This document shows, piece after piece, positions 44,026 to 57,200 of a stretch of 64,000 bases of DNA; positions within the stretch are counted from its first letter, which is position 1; every line of letters begins with the position of its first letter. The notes under the pieces are model-generated. The model saw only the letters and a list, made by a program, of their open reading frames with translations, did no database searches and was not told where the DNA came from. The position numbers and the translations under genes are program-made. The stretch spans positions 1-64,000 of the forward strand of contig JAMKCH010058150.1 of NCBI GenBank assembly GCA_023653785.1. Direction: 5' to 3'. This stretch comes from Ophioderma brevispina. Lineage: Eukaryota; Echinodermata; Ophiuroidea; Amphilepidida; Ophiodermatidae.

Positions 44026-44715
44026 ACAGATTTGGCCAAAGAATAAGCAAATGAAGCAGTGGAATGCAATCTTTACTATGAAGGGCAATATCTGTGGTGC
44101 TAAACTACATTTTAACATCCTGCAATTGCTTAAATAATGGTATGGCAATTAATCGTTCTGAACTTTCAAACTCAACTTTTAAAAAATTATCAAAAAAGGT
44201 AAATGAATTGATGACTGAAACCTTTTTGTCACGGGAAAAAACGGACTCTTGGATTCGTTTTTCTTAAAATCATAGATCTGCTAATTTTTTGTTCCCTTTT
44301 TCGTTTTTTTTTTATGCCACCAATTTGTTTCTTCTTCTTTTTCTACTTCATATTTTGTTTTGGTTGATTCCACAACTTTTATTCATTAGTTTTCTTGTTA
44401 TCCTTTTGCTTCTTTTCACATAAGACACAGGGCTTAGCGTCATTGTTTGGTAGCGGACCGACTGCTTCAAGATTGTAGATTTATTCACTAAATATATAGA
44501 AAAGTAAGCTAGTTATGACTATGATGAATATGGCATGTGTCATTATGGGCGGTAAACTGAAATGGTCTTATTGCATTCGAGATTATCCAAACTCACTACC
44601 TCAAACATGTTGACGCTGTCCTGTAAAATTAGCATTATAATGAAACCTCTTACTGTGTATGCAACTTCAAAGTATCTCGATGACACAATTATATAATTTG
44701 GACATTGAAGACTTC

Positions 44716-46455
44716 CAATAATAGTCCACTCAATCTATGAAAAATACTAGGTACACCTGGACAAAATTGCTACAGAAGGTTTTCTTGCTGTAACTAGCAG
44801 TAAAAGATCTCCCAAACAACATATCAAAAAGATAGAAAAAGGGAAGCCTGGCAAGACATGCTAATTTGCATTTAGTTTACATGGACGTATACGCCCATAT
44901 TTCGACAAAGGTATAGCTCATAAATACATGTTTAGGGAGATTTTCAATTTGAACATGTTTTGCATGGCTATGCCTGCAAGGTGTGTAGCACTTGCAATTG
45001 ATATATTAACAGTGGAAAGTGATGGTCATTATTCAAGATGGCCGCAATTTTCCGGCCAAAATAAATTTTGCATTCTAGATGATTTGTCAGACTGAAATCG
45101 GGATGGGGAGATCTTTATTTAGCAAATTATTATCAGAGAGTATTCATTCAAACACATTGGGTCAACTCGTTCCGGGGGGCACTCCCTATGCGAGTGATGT
45201 GTATATGTGCATCGGCCAGATGAAAAATAGGGTCCTTTTCCGGGTCCTTTCAGATAAAATGTACCAAAAAATACCGGGTCATTCGATACACAAGCTGAAT
45301 AAAAATGGGGTCATCCAGTATGAAACTTTAAGAAGGGGGCTAATGATGTTAAAACCTGAAGTTAAAATAGGAAGTGCCTCTTTTCCAGAGTTCAAATTTC
45401 CATGAAATTATAAAATTGTTAAAAATGTGCACGTATATATATAATAGGCTGTGAAAATTTTGAATTTGGGTGTTCAAATTCTTTAAAAAAGTGGATAATT
45501 TTAACTTGTGATTAAAGTGGATAGCAGGAAAGAAGAAAATGGGGGTCATTGAGTATGTTGCACATTTTAAAGGGGTCCTATGGTAATAGGCCTGGGGAAA
45601 TGGGTAGTACAGCAGCATAAAAATGCGGTCAAGCATTCTAAAGGTCACCAAGTCATCAGTCTCAAACAGACTCTTGACTAACAGCCGCCTAACAGGGGAT
45701 GTTATATGTGCTGCACAAGATTACTACAATATATTTGAGAATGCTGCAGATAGTCAGCCTACAGCTAAATGCCAAGAGGACGGAATGAGAATACATGACC
45801 CTCAATGAGGAGAGAATCATCAACCTATCTGCACTACACACGGTACCCAACTCAAACGGTTAGACCTCAGTATACCTCGGGTCCTAGGTTGGACAGCAAG
45901 AAAGACTCAAGAGTTAAGGGCCGTGGCCTGATCGCTAACAGCACATCGTCCCCATACAAGATTACTGGAAGTGGTCAACATTTTGTATTTGAAGAAAGCA
46001 CTATTTTTCTCATTTATCCCTGTGAAATCTTAAGGCTAAAGGATATTTGGTTTGGAAGTTATGAAGCGAAAATGTACCACCCCATTTGGTCGAATCAATA
46101 TAATTTTACCAGAAATGGCTAAGAAAATCATGTTTTAGCTCTCACACCATGAAAACGGTTGAAATATCAGTGCAAAACTCCTACAGGGGTGAAGACCATT
46201 TCTAATCTAAGATGAAAACTTAATTTACTTAAATCGGATCGCCCCTTTGTTATTATATGGTATAATAACCAAAATATAAGGCAAAAAATGTACATAGGGT
46301 TTATACAAATTAGCATGTCTTGCCATGCTTCCCCTTTTTTCTACCTTTTTAATATTTATGTTGTTGCGGGGAGGGTTTGTACAACAAGTAACAGCAAGAA
46401 AACCTTCTATAGCAATTTTGGTTCCAGGTCATACCGTATATTGAGTGGACTATTA
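44716..46455. mobile_element. TIR element of about 1.7 kb containing repeats Y and Q
   Basis: The left end ATAATAGTCCACTCAATCTA (about 44718) is matched by the inverted right end TATTGAGTGGACTATTAT (ending about 46455). Pairing continues inward about 160 bp (GAAGGTTTTCTTGCTGTAAC against GTAACAGCAAGAAAACCTTC; GGCAAGACATGCTAATTT against AAATTAGCATGTCTTGCC). Between them lie a Y block (44726-45410), two short open frames (45623-45808, 45805-46122) without recognised motifs, and a Q block (45870-46260). No transposase signature was seen. This is the most complete copy of the family in the window. Confidence 0.65.
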
Positions 46456-48120
46456 TGAGGAACCTACATTTTGTGTTATCCTTTACACGGTATGATAATT
46501 ATATAATTTGGTACTCGATTTTATAAACCCTGTTGTTTCTCTTGCAATTAAATAGTCAATCTGATACCCTAATTTTCAAAAATACTCCTTTTTGTAAGCA
46601 AAATAAGTAAGATTGAACTAATCTTCCACGCGTTACTTGCCAAAGAAGTATAGGTTTTCCTATCCTTCCCAGTTATTTAAAAACATTTTTTCATTGTATT
46701 TTCATAATCTCGTTAAGTTTGTTTTTCGTCCAAAAAATGAAATGTGCATAAAACAATTTCGTCTTTGGTCAATTATATTGAAACATTTGACATAAAATAA
46801 CCTTAAGTGCCTTCAGGGGTCCATAGTACCCAGATTTGTTTTTCGGGCGCGATCTTCTCAGTCGTGAAAAATTATTTTTCGAACTCTAATTTTTTGTAAT
46901 TGTGTACTTCTGGAGCGCTTCTTTCCATAAAACAAATTACGTAAGTTCTATGAACCCCCCTCCCCCTTAGGCACCAACGGGAGTGTGATTTTAAAAATAA
47001 AATAGGCAAACCCTGTTGCCAGAAATATTTTTCTGCTTATGTATGTTCATATGCAAGAAACAAACTAATTACATCAACAGAACAATTATTCTCCTTTAGT
47101 GCTGAAAAGAGCGATTCCATCATCGAGCGACGGCGCGCCATTGCTATACAAACCTATGGAAATACGACTGCACACCAAAATACAAGAATGTACAAAATCG
47201 TAATGTTTGTGTTAAACTTATGTAAATTGGTCCTTCTGAAGCAGATATAAACATCAAAGTGATTTGCATATGTATTCTGTGGAAGCCAGGGTCGCAAAAA
47301 CCTCATGTTAGCTTTTTGAGCGCTTTGACGCATTTCGAAAACAATGATTTGCCCCTAATTGCCAGACGATAACGGAACCTCATTATATTGCACCTTTGTT
47401 GGACCTTGTCTATACCCCCTCAAAGGTGGTATGAGTTTTGCTTGAAAATTCCATTGGAATGGGTTTCCTTAGGGGGGTGTTCATGGACCCCCCCCCCTTA
47501 GGGCACCAACGGTGAGTGACCAGACCCTTAGCATTTAAGTGCTAACCTTATTTTTCATTTTATGATTTCGTCAAAATCAAATTTAATTTCGTCGTATCCA
47601 ATGGCTCATCATCTGAATGTACAAAGCAATTTTGTCTTTGGTCATAAAATGTCACTTTTAGCTTTCAGGATCTTTCGGTCATCGTTGCCGTGTGTATCAT
47701 TGTTAATGATGTACCCATGACGTCACTTGTTGATATTCAGGAGGCCCCTGTTGTTTTCTGGCAGGCAAAATATTACAGTAGTTTCTGTGACAGCCCACTG
47801 AATCTGGTTATAAATTACTTGCAGAATCTTTCCTGAGCTAAATTGGTCACAAAAGCAGCTGGTAGCATTAGCTTATATATGCTTGATAAGAAAGTTAGTA
47901 TTAAATTTAATTCTGAACAAAAGTTAGAGCAAAAAACAGAATTTCCGTCCCCATGCAAAGTAGCGGTGCTTTGCCTGCCAGTTTCTCTTCTTACACCAAC
48001 AGGGGGCGCCATAAACAAAACAAATGTCACATCATCTATAGGCCATGACTTAAAGGTAGGCCTGTAACATCAGCAAAATTTATCTATTTTTTCTGTCTTT
48101 TCCTTTGTATATATACCAAG
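46456..48120. repeat. gene-free stretch with short dispersed repeats
   Basis: 46948-46990 and 47455-47535 share a C-run followed by TTAGGGCACCAACGG-type text; a third copy is at 61875-61945. A second pair, 46700-46800 and 47564-47660, shares AATTTCGTCTTTGGTCA-like text, also found in the inverted repeats at 51.4-52.1 kb. An open frame at 47843-48067 (74 residues) has an antisense partner and no motif, so I do not call it. Confidence 0.5.
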
Positions 48121-48129
48121 CACAAAGAA

Positions 48130-48895
48130 AATGTAAAAAAATAAAGAACTAAGAAAACACATAAAGTAATGAAACAAAATGAGGTAAGAAAGTAAAAAAA
48201 GAGGTGAAAAAAGCCAAAAATGAGGTGAAGAACGAGACAAACGCGATAAAAGAAAACTGAGGTTAAAGAAAACGAAATGAGGTTAAGAATAATACGGTGT
48301 AAGAAATTTAGAAAAATAATGCAGAGAAAAATAAGGTGACCGAATGAAAGAAAATGAGTGAAGGAAAGAAGAAATAGTGCAAAGAAGAAGAAAGAAAGGG
48401 AAGGAAGGGAGGGACTGAAGGAATTGAAGGAGGAAGGAAGTCAGGGAGTGTGAGGAAGTGCTGGGAGGGCGATATAGGCGATTGTCTTGGGACGAGGAGG
48501 GCGTTCTTTATGGAGTTCTTTAGCGCGTTAGGAGGTTAGGTATGGATTGGTAGGGTCGTTAGGTAGGGGTGAGGTATTGATGTTCATTCCTTCCTTCCTT
48601 CCCTTTTTCTTTTCTTTTTCTTTCTTTCTCTTCTTCTTCGTTGCTCCTTCTTCTTTTCCCCTCCCTCCGCTCTCTCGCCCCCCTCCCCTTTATCCCCACT
48701 CGCCCGCTCCCTCCCTCCCTCTCCCTCCCTCTCTCCCTCCCTCCCCCCCGTCTCTCCCCCCCCCCTCCCTCTGCCTCTCCCGCCTTCCCCTTCCCTCTCT
48801 CCTCCCTCCCCTCCCTCCCTCTGCTCCCTTCCTCCCTCTCCCTCCCTCACTCGCTCTCCCCTCTCTCCCTCTCCTCTCGCCCTCTCACGCCACGT
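48130..48895. repeat. polypurine block followed by polypyrimidine block
   Basis: 48130-48460 is strongly purine-rich on the + strand (GAAA, GGAA, GAGG words). After about 120 mixed bases, 48585-48895 is almost pure pyrimidine (TTCC, CTTT, then CTCCCTCC words). The two could fold back on each other, and the pyrimidine tract alone could form triplex DNA. Open frames across it encode only Ser/Pro/Leu or Arg/Glu/Gly low-complexity strings and are not genes. Confidence 0.8.
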
Positions 48896-49915
48896 TAGCT
48901 AGTATACTACTATAACTTCGAATCTCCACTCGATTCTTTAGAAAAAAGAACGATCTTTGTTACTGTCCTTGGTTAGACACAATTACACTTTATTTCGACG
49001 AAAGTGTGTGAAAATAAATTAATTATATTGGGGGGGGACAAATGTTTAATATAATTGACCAGTACGATTATCGTTTTAAATACCCGCAACGTTTTCTGTT
49101 TTTCTTTGGACGAAAAACACTTAAAACTTAACGAGAATACATGTTTCAAACTAACTGGGAAAACTTATTATTAGAATAAGAGACACCGGCCACATTTTGA
49201 AAAAATATTGGCGCCTCTAAAGTTTTCAAATTGATATTTTTGCATGGTTTTTAACTCTTTTATGTACATTAGCCTTCCATCCTGAAATGGTTTATGGGTA
49301 ACCAGAATCGCTTTTATAAGTTAATGTCGCAGGGGAAATTAATTCAGCAGACGACACGGAAATGGCGTGTAACCAATAAAACACACTTAGAGTTGATTCT
49401 CACGGCATGCACCTTTTTTGACCGGTCGTGACCTTTGTGTTTTAGTATCAATGAGTACGAGTCTATGATATTATATAATAGACACATTTGTTGATCAAGA
49501 TTCGGCAACTTTAAAGTAGCCTAACAAATTCCCTGGATGTCCTTAACTCTATTAATGTCCCTATCTGTCTGAGGGCATGTTTATTTTATGTATCAAAGAT
49601 TCCCTATTTCTCCAGTGGCCTAGACTACATTTGCGAGCAATTGAAGAAATTTCATATTTTGTGAAAATGTTCCATTGCCACTTTAAGTTAAAATAAGCTA
49701 AGTTACACTAGAAACTTTATCACGGTGCCCCCACGGAGCCTCGTCACATTAAAACAGCAACAGCAAGAGCAGCAATGAAGAACAAGTAGATGTTTTCAGT
49801 TTCATTTGGATAGACACTAGTTACGCTCATCGGCTAATACTAAAATAAACATACATCAATTTCTAACAGGCCCAGAGTGACATATTCAACATATCGCCTT
49901 ACGTAATTTCATATT
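48896..49915. other. no gene recognised
   Basis: AT-rich, no coding frame, RNA gene or clear repeat. Confidence 0.4.
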
Positions 49916-49919
49916 CATA

Positions 49920-50290
49920 AATAAAGGGGGTGCCCGATTAAAGTATATAAAGTTTTCATCTTGATAGAATTAATGGCCTTCACCCCAAATCTATCTGTAA
50001 AGTCCTCTCGCCGATATTTCACCCGTTTTGATGTGACGAATACCAAAACGTGATTTTGTGTACATCCCCCATGAGTACTTACTGGGTAAAGTTAATTATT
50101 GGTCGACCAAATTGCGGCACATTTTCGCTCATAACATCCAAACCCAAAATCATTTAGCCTTAAGATTTCACAGGGTAAATGAGAAAAATAGTAGCTTTCT
50201 TCTGATACCAAAGTATAGACAACTTCCGGTAAAATCTGGGGTCCCTGGGGACGAGGCTATTAGCGATCGGGCCATGGACCTTTAAGTTCT
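49920..50290 (-). repeat. dispersed repeat Q, copy 3
   Basis: Inverse of repeat Q. On the - strand it contains CGATCGCTAATAGCCTCGTC, TTTTACCGGAAG, GAAATCTTAAGGCTAAATGA and AAACGGGTGAAATATCGGCG, the last shared with the copy near 46155. The 75-residue frame at 50058-50285 on the + strand falls inside this repeat. Confidence 0.6.
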
Positions 50291-51375
50291 CTACTCAATA
50301 TCAAGCAATGTGGCTACTTTTTTGTGGATTAGAAGATAGAGTTGGGCTATTTCACAGCGTTGTATTCAGTTGCCGTTTATTTCCACTTCTTAAGACAGAC
50401 AGGTTGCTTAACACTCACCATTCCCATTATAGCATCCTTAGGTAACAAGCCCCACTCAACGCTCTTAAAAAATAAATAAAACTACAGAGGAAAAGGAAAG
50501 GTATTTGTTCTTTAGATATATTGTATACGCAATTAGATATCCCCTTATTGTATAAGCAAACAATTCCGAAATTGCATTTTATGTTTAATGCGATATAAAT
50601 ATAAAACATAATTCAAGCATCTTTTGATTAGAGCTCACTTAAATCCTAATTTTATCTTTGAGATGCAGAAAAATTTCATTAACAGAGACAAAATTATATA
50701 AAACAAGACAACCAAATTCAATGAAACTAATAGACGTATGTTTGCAAATATATTTATATATACATGCATATTCTTATTTTTGATGCAAAGTCGCCACAAG
50801 AGTACAAGACACACCAGTGACTCTTAATCGTATTGTCTTTCATCGTTTTACATGAAGAAGGTGTTTTCTATTATAGTGGGGAGGTTGCGAAGAACCATAA
50901 ACGTCTAACGCGAACGCCTATTCTGACGAGAGTTTCCGTAACCTGACCCATCTGACGCATTTTTTTTTCTGACACACTTATGAATTCGGAAACCCTTCAC
51001 GGAATAAAGCACAACCATGATGATCGTCAAATATTACATTTGCTGAATTAACTCAAACGGTGATCATGAAATTTAAACTTATTTTAAATTAATTATACCA
51101 AATTATGGTGCTTTTATCTGCAATAAAGGTATATTTGTACTTAATAATGTATCTACTCCACTATATCTTTAGACGGGTGCATTCATGAAAATAAGCGCCA
51201 CAACCTCAAAATAATTCAAACAAACGGTTTTTAAACAGACTTTGGTGATTTTTGACATTTGGAACAACAAGCTAAGAAAACCTATACCAACCGGAAACCA
51301 GTTTACATAGGAGTCAACATATGGAAACGGTCAGAATGTGTAAAAAATAATATCGGTTTTCCCGTTCGATTTCGC
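50291..51375. other. no gene recognised
   Basis: No coding frame or repeat that I can support. The 100-residue frame at 51259-51561 runs into the inverted-repeat element that follows and reads repeated TTTCGTC text, so it is not called. Confidence 0.4.
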
Positions 51376-51379
51376 ACAA

Positions 51380-52080
51380 TTTTCATCCCAATTCAACGAT
51401 TGTTTAGTTCAAATTCGTCCCCAAAAATCGAAACTGTACATTTGCCAACTCGATTTCGTCTTTGGACATTCCAAATAGTCGATGGTCAAACGACTTCAAC
51501 CTATAGCCATTCAATCGTCCCGTGTTATGAATTTAGTCCGACCTTCAAAACGGCGATATAATGGGTAGTTGGATTACGTCTTTGGTCACTGGGTTTCAAC
51601 AATTGGTCTTTTCAATTCGTCAGGTTTTTTTTGGGTGAATTTTCTTGTCTTACTTTTCATACTTCATGTACTTTGTTTGTTCATTTGCGTGCATCAGATC
51701 CAAATTAAATCTGGAATTGATTTGTCCCTCCCACAATTTTAGAATTTAAAATCCATATAATTTAGAGTGCACCCTCTCTTGAGTGATACATAACGTCACT
51801 TCCTATCCTGTTAAGAGCCATTTCAAATGTTAGGCCTTAAACGCATGCATGATACCCGCCTAATGCAGGCCTATACGACAAATTCGAATGATATTTTTAT
51901 GAATCCGGATGACCAATGACGAAATCGGTTGTGCAACGAAATTGTATGACCCGACGAATTTGAATTAACACGACGAACCGGTGCGACCACTGACGAGTTA
52001 GAGTGCACCAGGTTTGAAGTTGTTTGACCAAAGACGAAATCGAGTTGGCAAATGTACTTTTGTAAACTTTTGTAGAAATT
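51380..52080. mobile_element. foldback element 1 of the 51-60 kb cluster
   Basis: A perfect 30-bp inverted repeat has arms at 51436-51465 and 52028-52057 (core GCCAACTCGATTTCGTCTTT). Around it, GATTTCGTCTTTGGTCA-type phrases repeat on the left, with the inverse TGACCAAAGACGAAATC on the right. The arms are thus short tandem arrays. No coding sequence. Confidence 0.65.
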
Positions 52081-52408
52081 ATTCTGGGGTTAAAACGTAA
52101 TTCTCCCGCCTACTTTCGGTATCAACACATCCCCTCCAATTGAAACCATACTTCTCGTCAATAGGCATGCAGGGACCCAAATAAAAAAAACATCAGTAGG
52201 ACTTAAAACACCAAGATTTTGGTGCGGTACATTATATCCCCTGTCCACGTAAATGCGACTGTTGGCTACTTTTAACCACCACAAGCAAGAAAGAAAATGA
52301 AACCAACATTACCACATGCACAGAAATCTCATTGTACATTTTGAAGGACGTAGAGTTCTTACTCGCAATTATACACCTGTCATTTTAAGCACAGGAGTGT
52401 TGAGTATA

Positions 52409-54243
52409 TGGGCGAAAAAAGGGCCAAAAGGGGGTGTTTCACACAAACGACGACAAAAGCTCAAAAGGGGGTAATAAACTCAAAAAGGTGTATGGCCTAA
52501 AATAATGTCCAAACTGACAGCAAAGTGTCAGTAAGTATTGTCAAAGTGGAGCCAAAAGGGGGTGTTTCACACAAACGACGTCAAAAACTCATAAGGTGGG
52601 TAATAAACTTGAAAAGGGGTATGACCCAAAAACACTTGTAAGGTCAAATACACTCAAACGGTAACACAACCCCGTAATGCGAGTTCACTAAAGCTCGTAA
52701 GGTATTGTTCGCAAATAGTCAAACGGTCTCGTTTTCCCGTCAAGGCCAAAAATTGTAATGTCGTTTTGCCGTAAGCCACTTGTAAAATTGCCAAACACAA
52801 CAAAACCCGTAAAGGACCGTTCACTTTTCTGCGATAGAGCAAAACACCGTACGGTATGAAAAGTCCGAAAGCCATTTCGTAAATAGCCAAACGATCATTT
52901 TCCCATAAGGCCAAAAATTGCCAAACACATCATGCAGAAAAACCCGTCATGCAGAAAAACCCGTTAAGGGGGTCGTTATGTAATTTCGTAAGGTAATATG
53001 TGCATTATTCGATAAATAGGTGTGACCAATTAGCACGCACTGTACGAACGACGCCCATCACGGTGAACACTTCAACTATTAATAGCAGTGAGTTTGTGCG
53101 GTGCTCTGACTAAAAAGCCTACGAAAGACCGTCACGCCACGGCCATTACCAACAAGGGCAACATCAATCAAGTTCAACGCCGGAACACTGTGACTTAATA
53201 TTAATTAAACATCATTTGTTTCTTTTTCTTACCCTTTTCCTTTTCTTCAAGTTTCTTCTTTTCCCCTTCTTCTTTCTATTTCCTTTTCCCTTATAATAGC
53301 TCCCTTTTCTTTGTTTTACACATCAGATATCCGTGAGATATTATTTGCTCATCCGCTCAAAATTAGCCCAAGTTTGGCGCCAATATGGGCCCGTCCACAA
53401 TACGATATGTGACCAATATTGGAATTGCATGCCATCAATAAATGCATATCATTGCTATTAAATTAAGAAATTAATAAATACTTGAGGCGCGACGAGTCAA
53501 GTACAACATTCTAAAAAAATAATAATAAAAAAAAATTTTAAAAAAAATATAAAAAAAATGGTAGTAAAAATTGATAGAATGCAAATTAATATGCCTTCTG
53601 TAGTTCGTTCGACTCTGCTAGACTACTCTTACTTTAGGATATGATTATCACTGGAGTTCGAGCAACCACCAGTCCAAGCAAGCTACAAGCATTTTTAGAA
53701 ACAGTTGAAATGTCAACACCAAATAGCCATTACCAAACCCTTTTAAAATGACTCGTTATGGGTTTTTTGTACCTTTCGAGAATTGGTTTGAATTGCTTTT
53801 CGTAAAACCTGCAGTACGGAAAGCCTGCTACGGCAAAACTTGGTTCGTTGAATAAAATGGGGGCGTTTCACCATTTCTATTACCTTAAGGACTTTGTAGC
53901 TGTTTGGCAAATTAACAAGTGCTTCGGCAAAACGACATTACGGCAAATTTTGGCCTTACAGGAAAGCCAAACTGTTTGGCAATTGGAACATACCTTACGG
54001 GCTTTGCTTGTTGTTTTTGGCAATTTAGGCCATACCCCTTTTTGAGTTTATTACACCCTTGTGAGCTTTGGTCGTCGTGTGCGTGAACAAACCCCCCTTT
54101 TGCCCTTTTACAATACCTTACGGCTTTTGCGTTTGTTTGGCCAAATTTTTTAGGCCATACCCCTTTTTGAGTTCATTACCCCCTTTTGGGCTTTTGACGT
54201 CGTTTGTTTGAAACACCCCCTTTTGGACCTTTGGTTCGCCCAC
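52409..54243. mobile_element. foldback element 2 of the cluster
   Basis: Outer ends are GGGCGA (52410) and its inverse TCGCCC (54236). The left arm (52409 to about 52990) and right arm (about 53760 to 54243) are inverted copies. Each arm has two tandem copies of an about 130-150 bp unit containing CCAAAAGGGGGTGTTTCA, AACGACGTCAAAA and GGTAATAAACTC. Inside this lies a second set of units with GCCGTAA and TTGCCAAAC phrases. Between arms are about 770 bp of AT-rich, non-coding sequence. Confidence 0.8.
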
Positions 54244-54280
54244 AGAGTACAGCGTATTCACTATATTCACTGATAATTCG

Positions 54281-57200
54281 TAGGGTTCAAATTTAAGTCC
54301 CATTCTAGAAGTTTGGGGAAGAAGACTTGAAGGTTGGGTTGTACTTTCAAGGGTGATGAACAAAATTTTTTGGGTCCAACCCGGAAATGTGGGGAAACTT
54401 CGCTAGAGGGCATATCAAAATGGCCGCCAAAATTTCAGACAATGGTATATTTAAGCTAGAAACGGCATCTGAGAATCCAAATGACATCAATTGGGGTTTC
54501 GGAAGGCTCTCTATTTATATATAATGATATGAAATATTATATTTTTTGATATAATTCAGATTTTAAGAAATTGGGTGCTTTTTCAAAATGGCCGCAAAAT
54601 TCCAGAAAAAGGAAATTAAAGCTAAAACAGCTATCTAAGAGAGTAATTATAAAAATCAAATTTGGTTGTATTTCTTAATGCTAATTATTGAGTAATGCTC
54701 TATTCAAATTAGAATTTATGATAAGAACTTTAGAGGGCGCTTTTTTTTTTTTAAAATGGCTGCCAAAATTCCTTATATAGCCTTTTGGGCGTTTTCAATT
54801 ATTATCAAATTCAAATATTAATCAAAGTCAAGATTATTAAAAGATTTTTTTTATATTTTCAGTCTGAACACCATTTTATGTCCAACGTCTGGGAAATGTA
54901 GATGAACCTATCAAAATGCCCACCCATAAAAATTCCAGAAATGACATATAAAAGCTAAAACGCTGAGTAAAAAAATGTATCACATATTATTGATCAAATT
55001 ACAAGCATAGGCCTAAATGAAAGTGCAGATTTTGAAAGTATTTGTTTATAGTTTCAGGATGAGAACAAGAATTGTTTGGTCCAACCTATGAGAACTGTGG
55101 GGGGGAAATCTAGAGTTAGAGGGCGTTTCACAATGGCCCGCCAAATTAAAAAAAACGCAATTAAAGTATATTAACAGCTCTCTGAGAATCAGAATGAAAT
55201 AATTTTGGGGTTGTTGTCTTAATGCTATTTATTGTGTAATGATATTTCAATCACAAGATAATGATAAATGCCCTAGAGGGCGCTTTTTCAAAAGGCTGCC
55301 AAAATTCCAGAAAAAGAAAATTACATATAAAGATTTAAAACAGCAATCTAAGATTCAAAATGAAATCAATTTTGAGTGTCTTTATTGCTAAGTAATGTAT
55401 TCCGCGATCGTAGAAATTGTAATCTTATGATAGTTACACTAGGATTTTTTTTTTCAAATGGCCAACAAAATTCCATATAATAGCCTTTTTGGGGGCCCGG
55501 TATCAATGCATTATTGAAAGATTACAAGTATAAATCAAAGTGAAGATGTTTGAAGATATGCGTTTATATGTTCAAGGATGCTCAGATTTTTTAGGTCCTA
55601 CCTCTGCAGTGTGGAAATCTCCGCGCTACAAGGGCGTTTTTCAAAAGTTCCCCCAAATTACAGAATGGCCTTATTAAGCCTAATAATAGCCATCTAAGAG
55701 TAAATGTGATATCAATTTGAGGTATTTCGTAATTAGGATTTTTGTATATTTAATGAAGTGCGCTTTTTCGAATGCTGCCAAAATTTATTAATGTTTTTTT
55801 TTGTACCTGTCATCAGAATTTAAATATATACATTTTATAGCATTAATCATCCCCCTTAATACGTATTTGGATTTCGGCCTATTGCAAAAGTGAGATCAAT
55901 TTTCTATAGTATTGCCTCCTCAGCGATTTATGCTACAATATTTCATAATTTTTTGATTACTAATCTACAGGTAACTAGTATTTAAAATCTGAAATGAAAA
56001 CACCTTCAGTATGATGTGACAGCCATTTTGAAAAGTGCCCTCTAGGGGCATTTTAGCATAATCCTGATGAGTGAAATAGCAGGACACAATAAATAGCATT
56101 AAGAAACAACCCAAAATTGATTTTATTTTTATTCTTCTCAGATAGCTGTTAAATAATTGTGGTTTTTCCTGAAGTTTTGGCGGCCATTTTGAAAACGGCC
56201 TCTAGCGAGATTTCCCCATGTTTCTCAAAGGTTGGACAAAAATCTTTTTCAGCCATCCTTGATAATAATTAATTTTGATATCATTTTTTTCTGTTCTCTT
56301 AGAAATCCTGTTTTTTACTTTAATATGTCATTTCTGAATTTTGGCGCCATTTTGAGAGTTTCTATCCACATTTCCCAAACGCTGGACCTAAAAAGTCTTG
56401 TTCAGCAAATCCTTGAGAATAAAAAAAAACTCTTTAAAGTCTTCACTTTGATTTATATTTGAATTTGATAATAATTGAAAACAGCCCCAAAACGCTTTTA
56501 TGTGGAATTTTGGCAGCCCCTTTTGAAAAAGCCGCCATCTATGGGTACTTATCATAAAATTCTGATATTTGGAATAGCATAACCCAGACGAGCATTAAAA
56601 ACACCGAAATTTTTGATTTTTCATTTGGACTCTTAAATGGCTGTTTTTAGCTTTTTTTTGTGGCCATTTTTTGGAAAAACCCCTCTAGCGGAAAAAAAGA
56701 GGGTTTCCGCAACATTTCCCAGAGGTTGGACCAAATAATCTTGTCAGCATTCTTGCAACTGTAAACAATACCTTCAAAAATCTTCATATTAAGTTATACT
56801 TTGTATTCAATAAAATTATTGATAACGGTCCGAAAAGGCTGTTATCTAACAGAATTTTGGCACCATTTGTAAAAAATCGCCCTCTAGGGGTACTTATCAT
56901 AAATCGAATATTTGTAATAACATAATACAATAACTATCAATTAATAAACAACAGACATTTGATTTCATTTGGACTCTTAGATGACTTTTTAAAGCTTATA
57001 TCATTTTCTGACTTTGTGGCGGCATTTTTTGAAAAAGCGCCCTCTAAAGGTAACTATCATAAATCCTAATTATTTAATATCATTATATAATAGAGATCAT
57101 TCAGAAATACATCAAAATGATTTCATTTAGCTTCTCATAATCTGTTTCTAGGCTTAAATATACCATTTTCTGGAATTTTGAAAAACGCCCTTTACGAGAG

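Noticed and set aside
48547..48915. 122-residue open frame rich in Ser, Pro and Leu
   Set aside because: It reads the polypyrimidine tract. Two further frames over the same bases are also open, as expected for low-complexity DNA.
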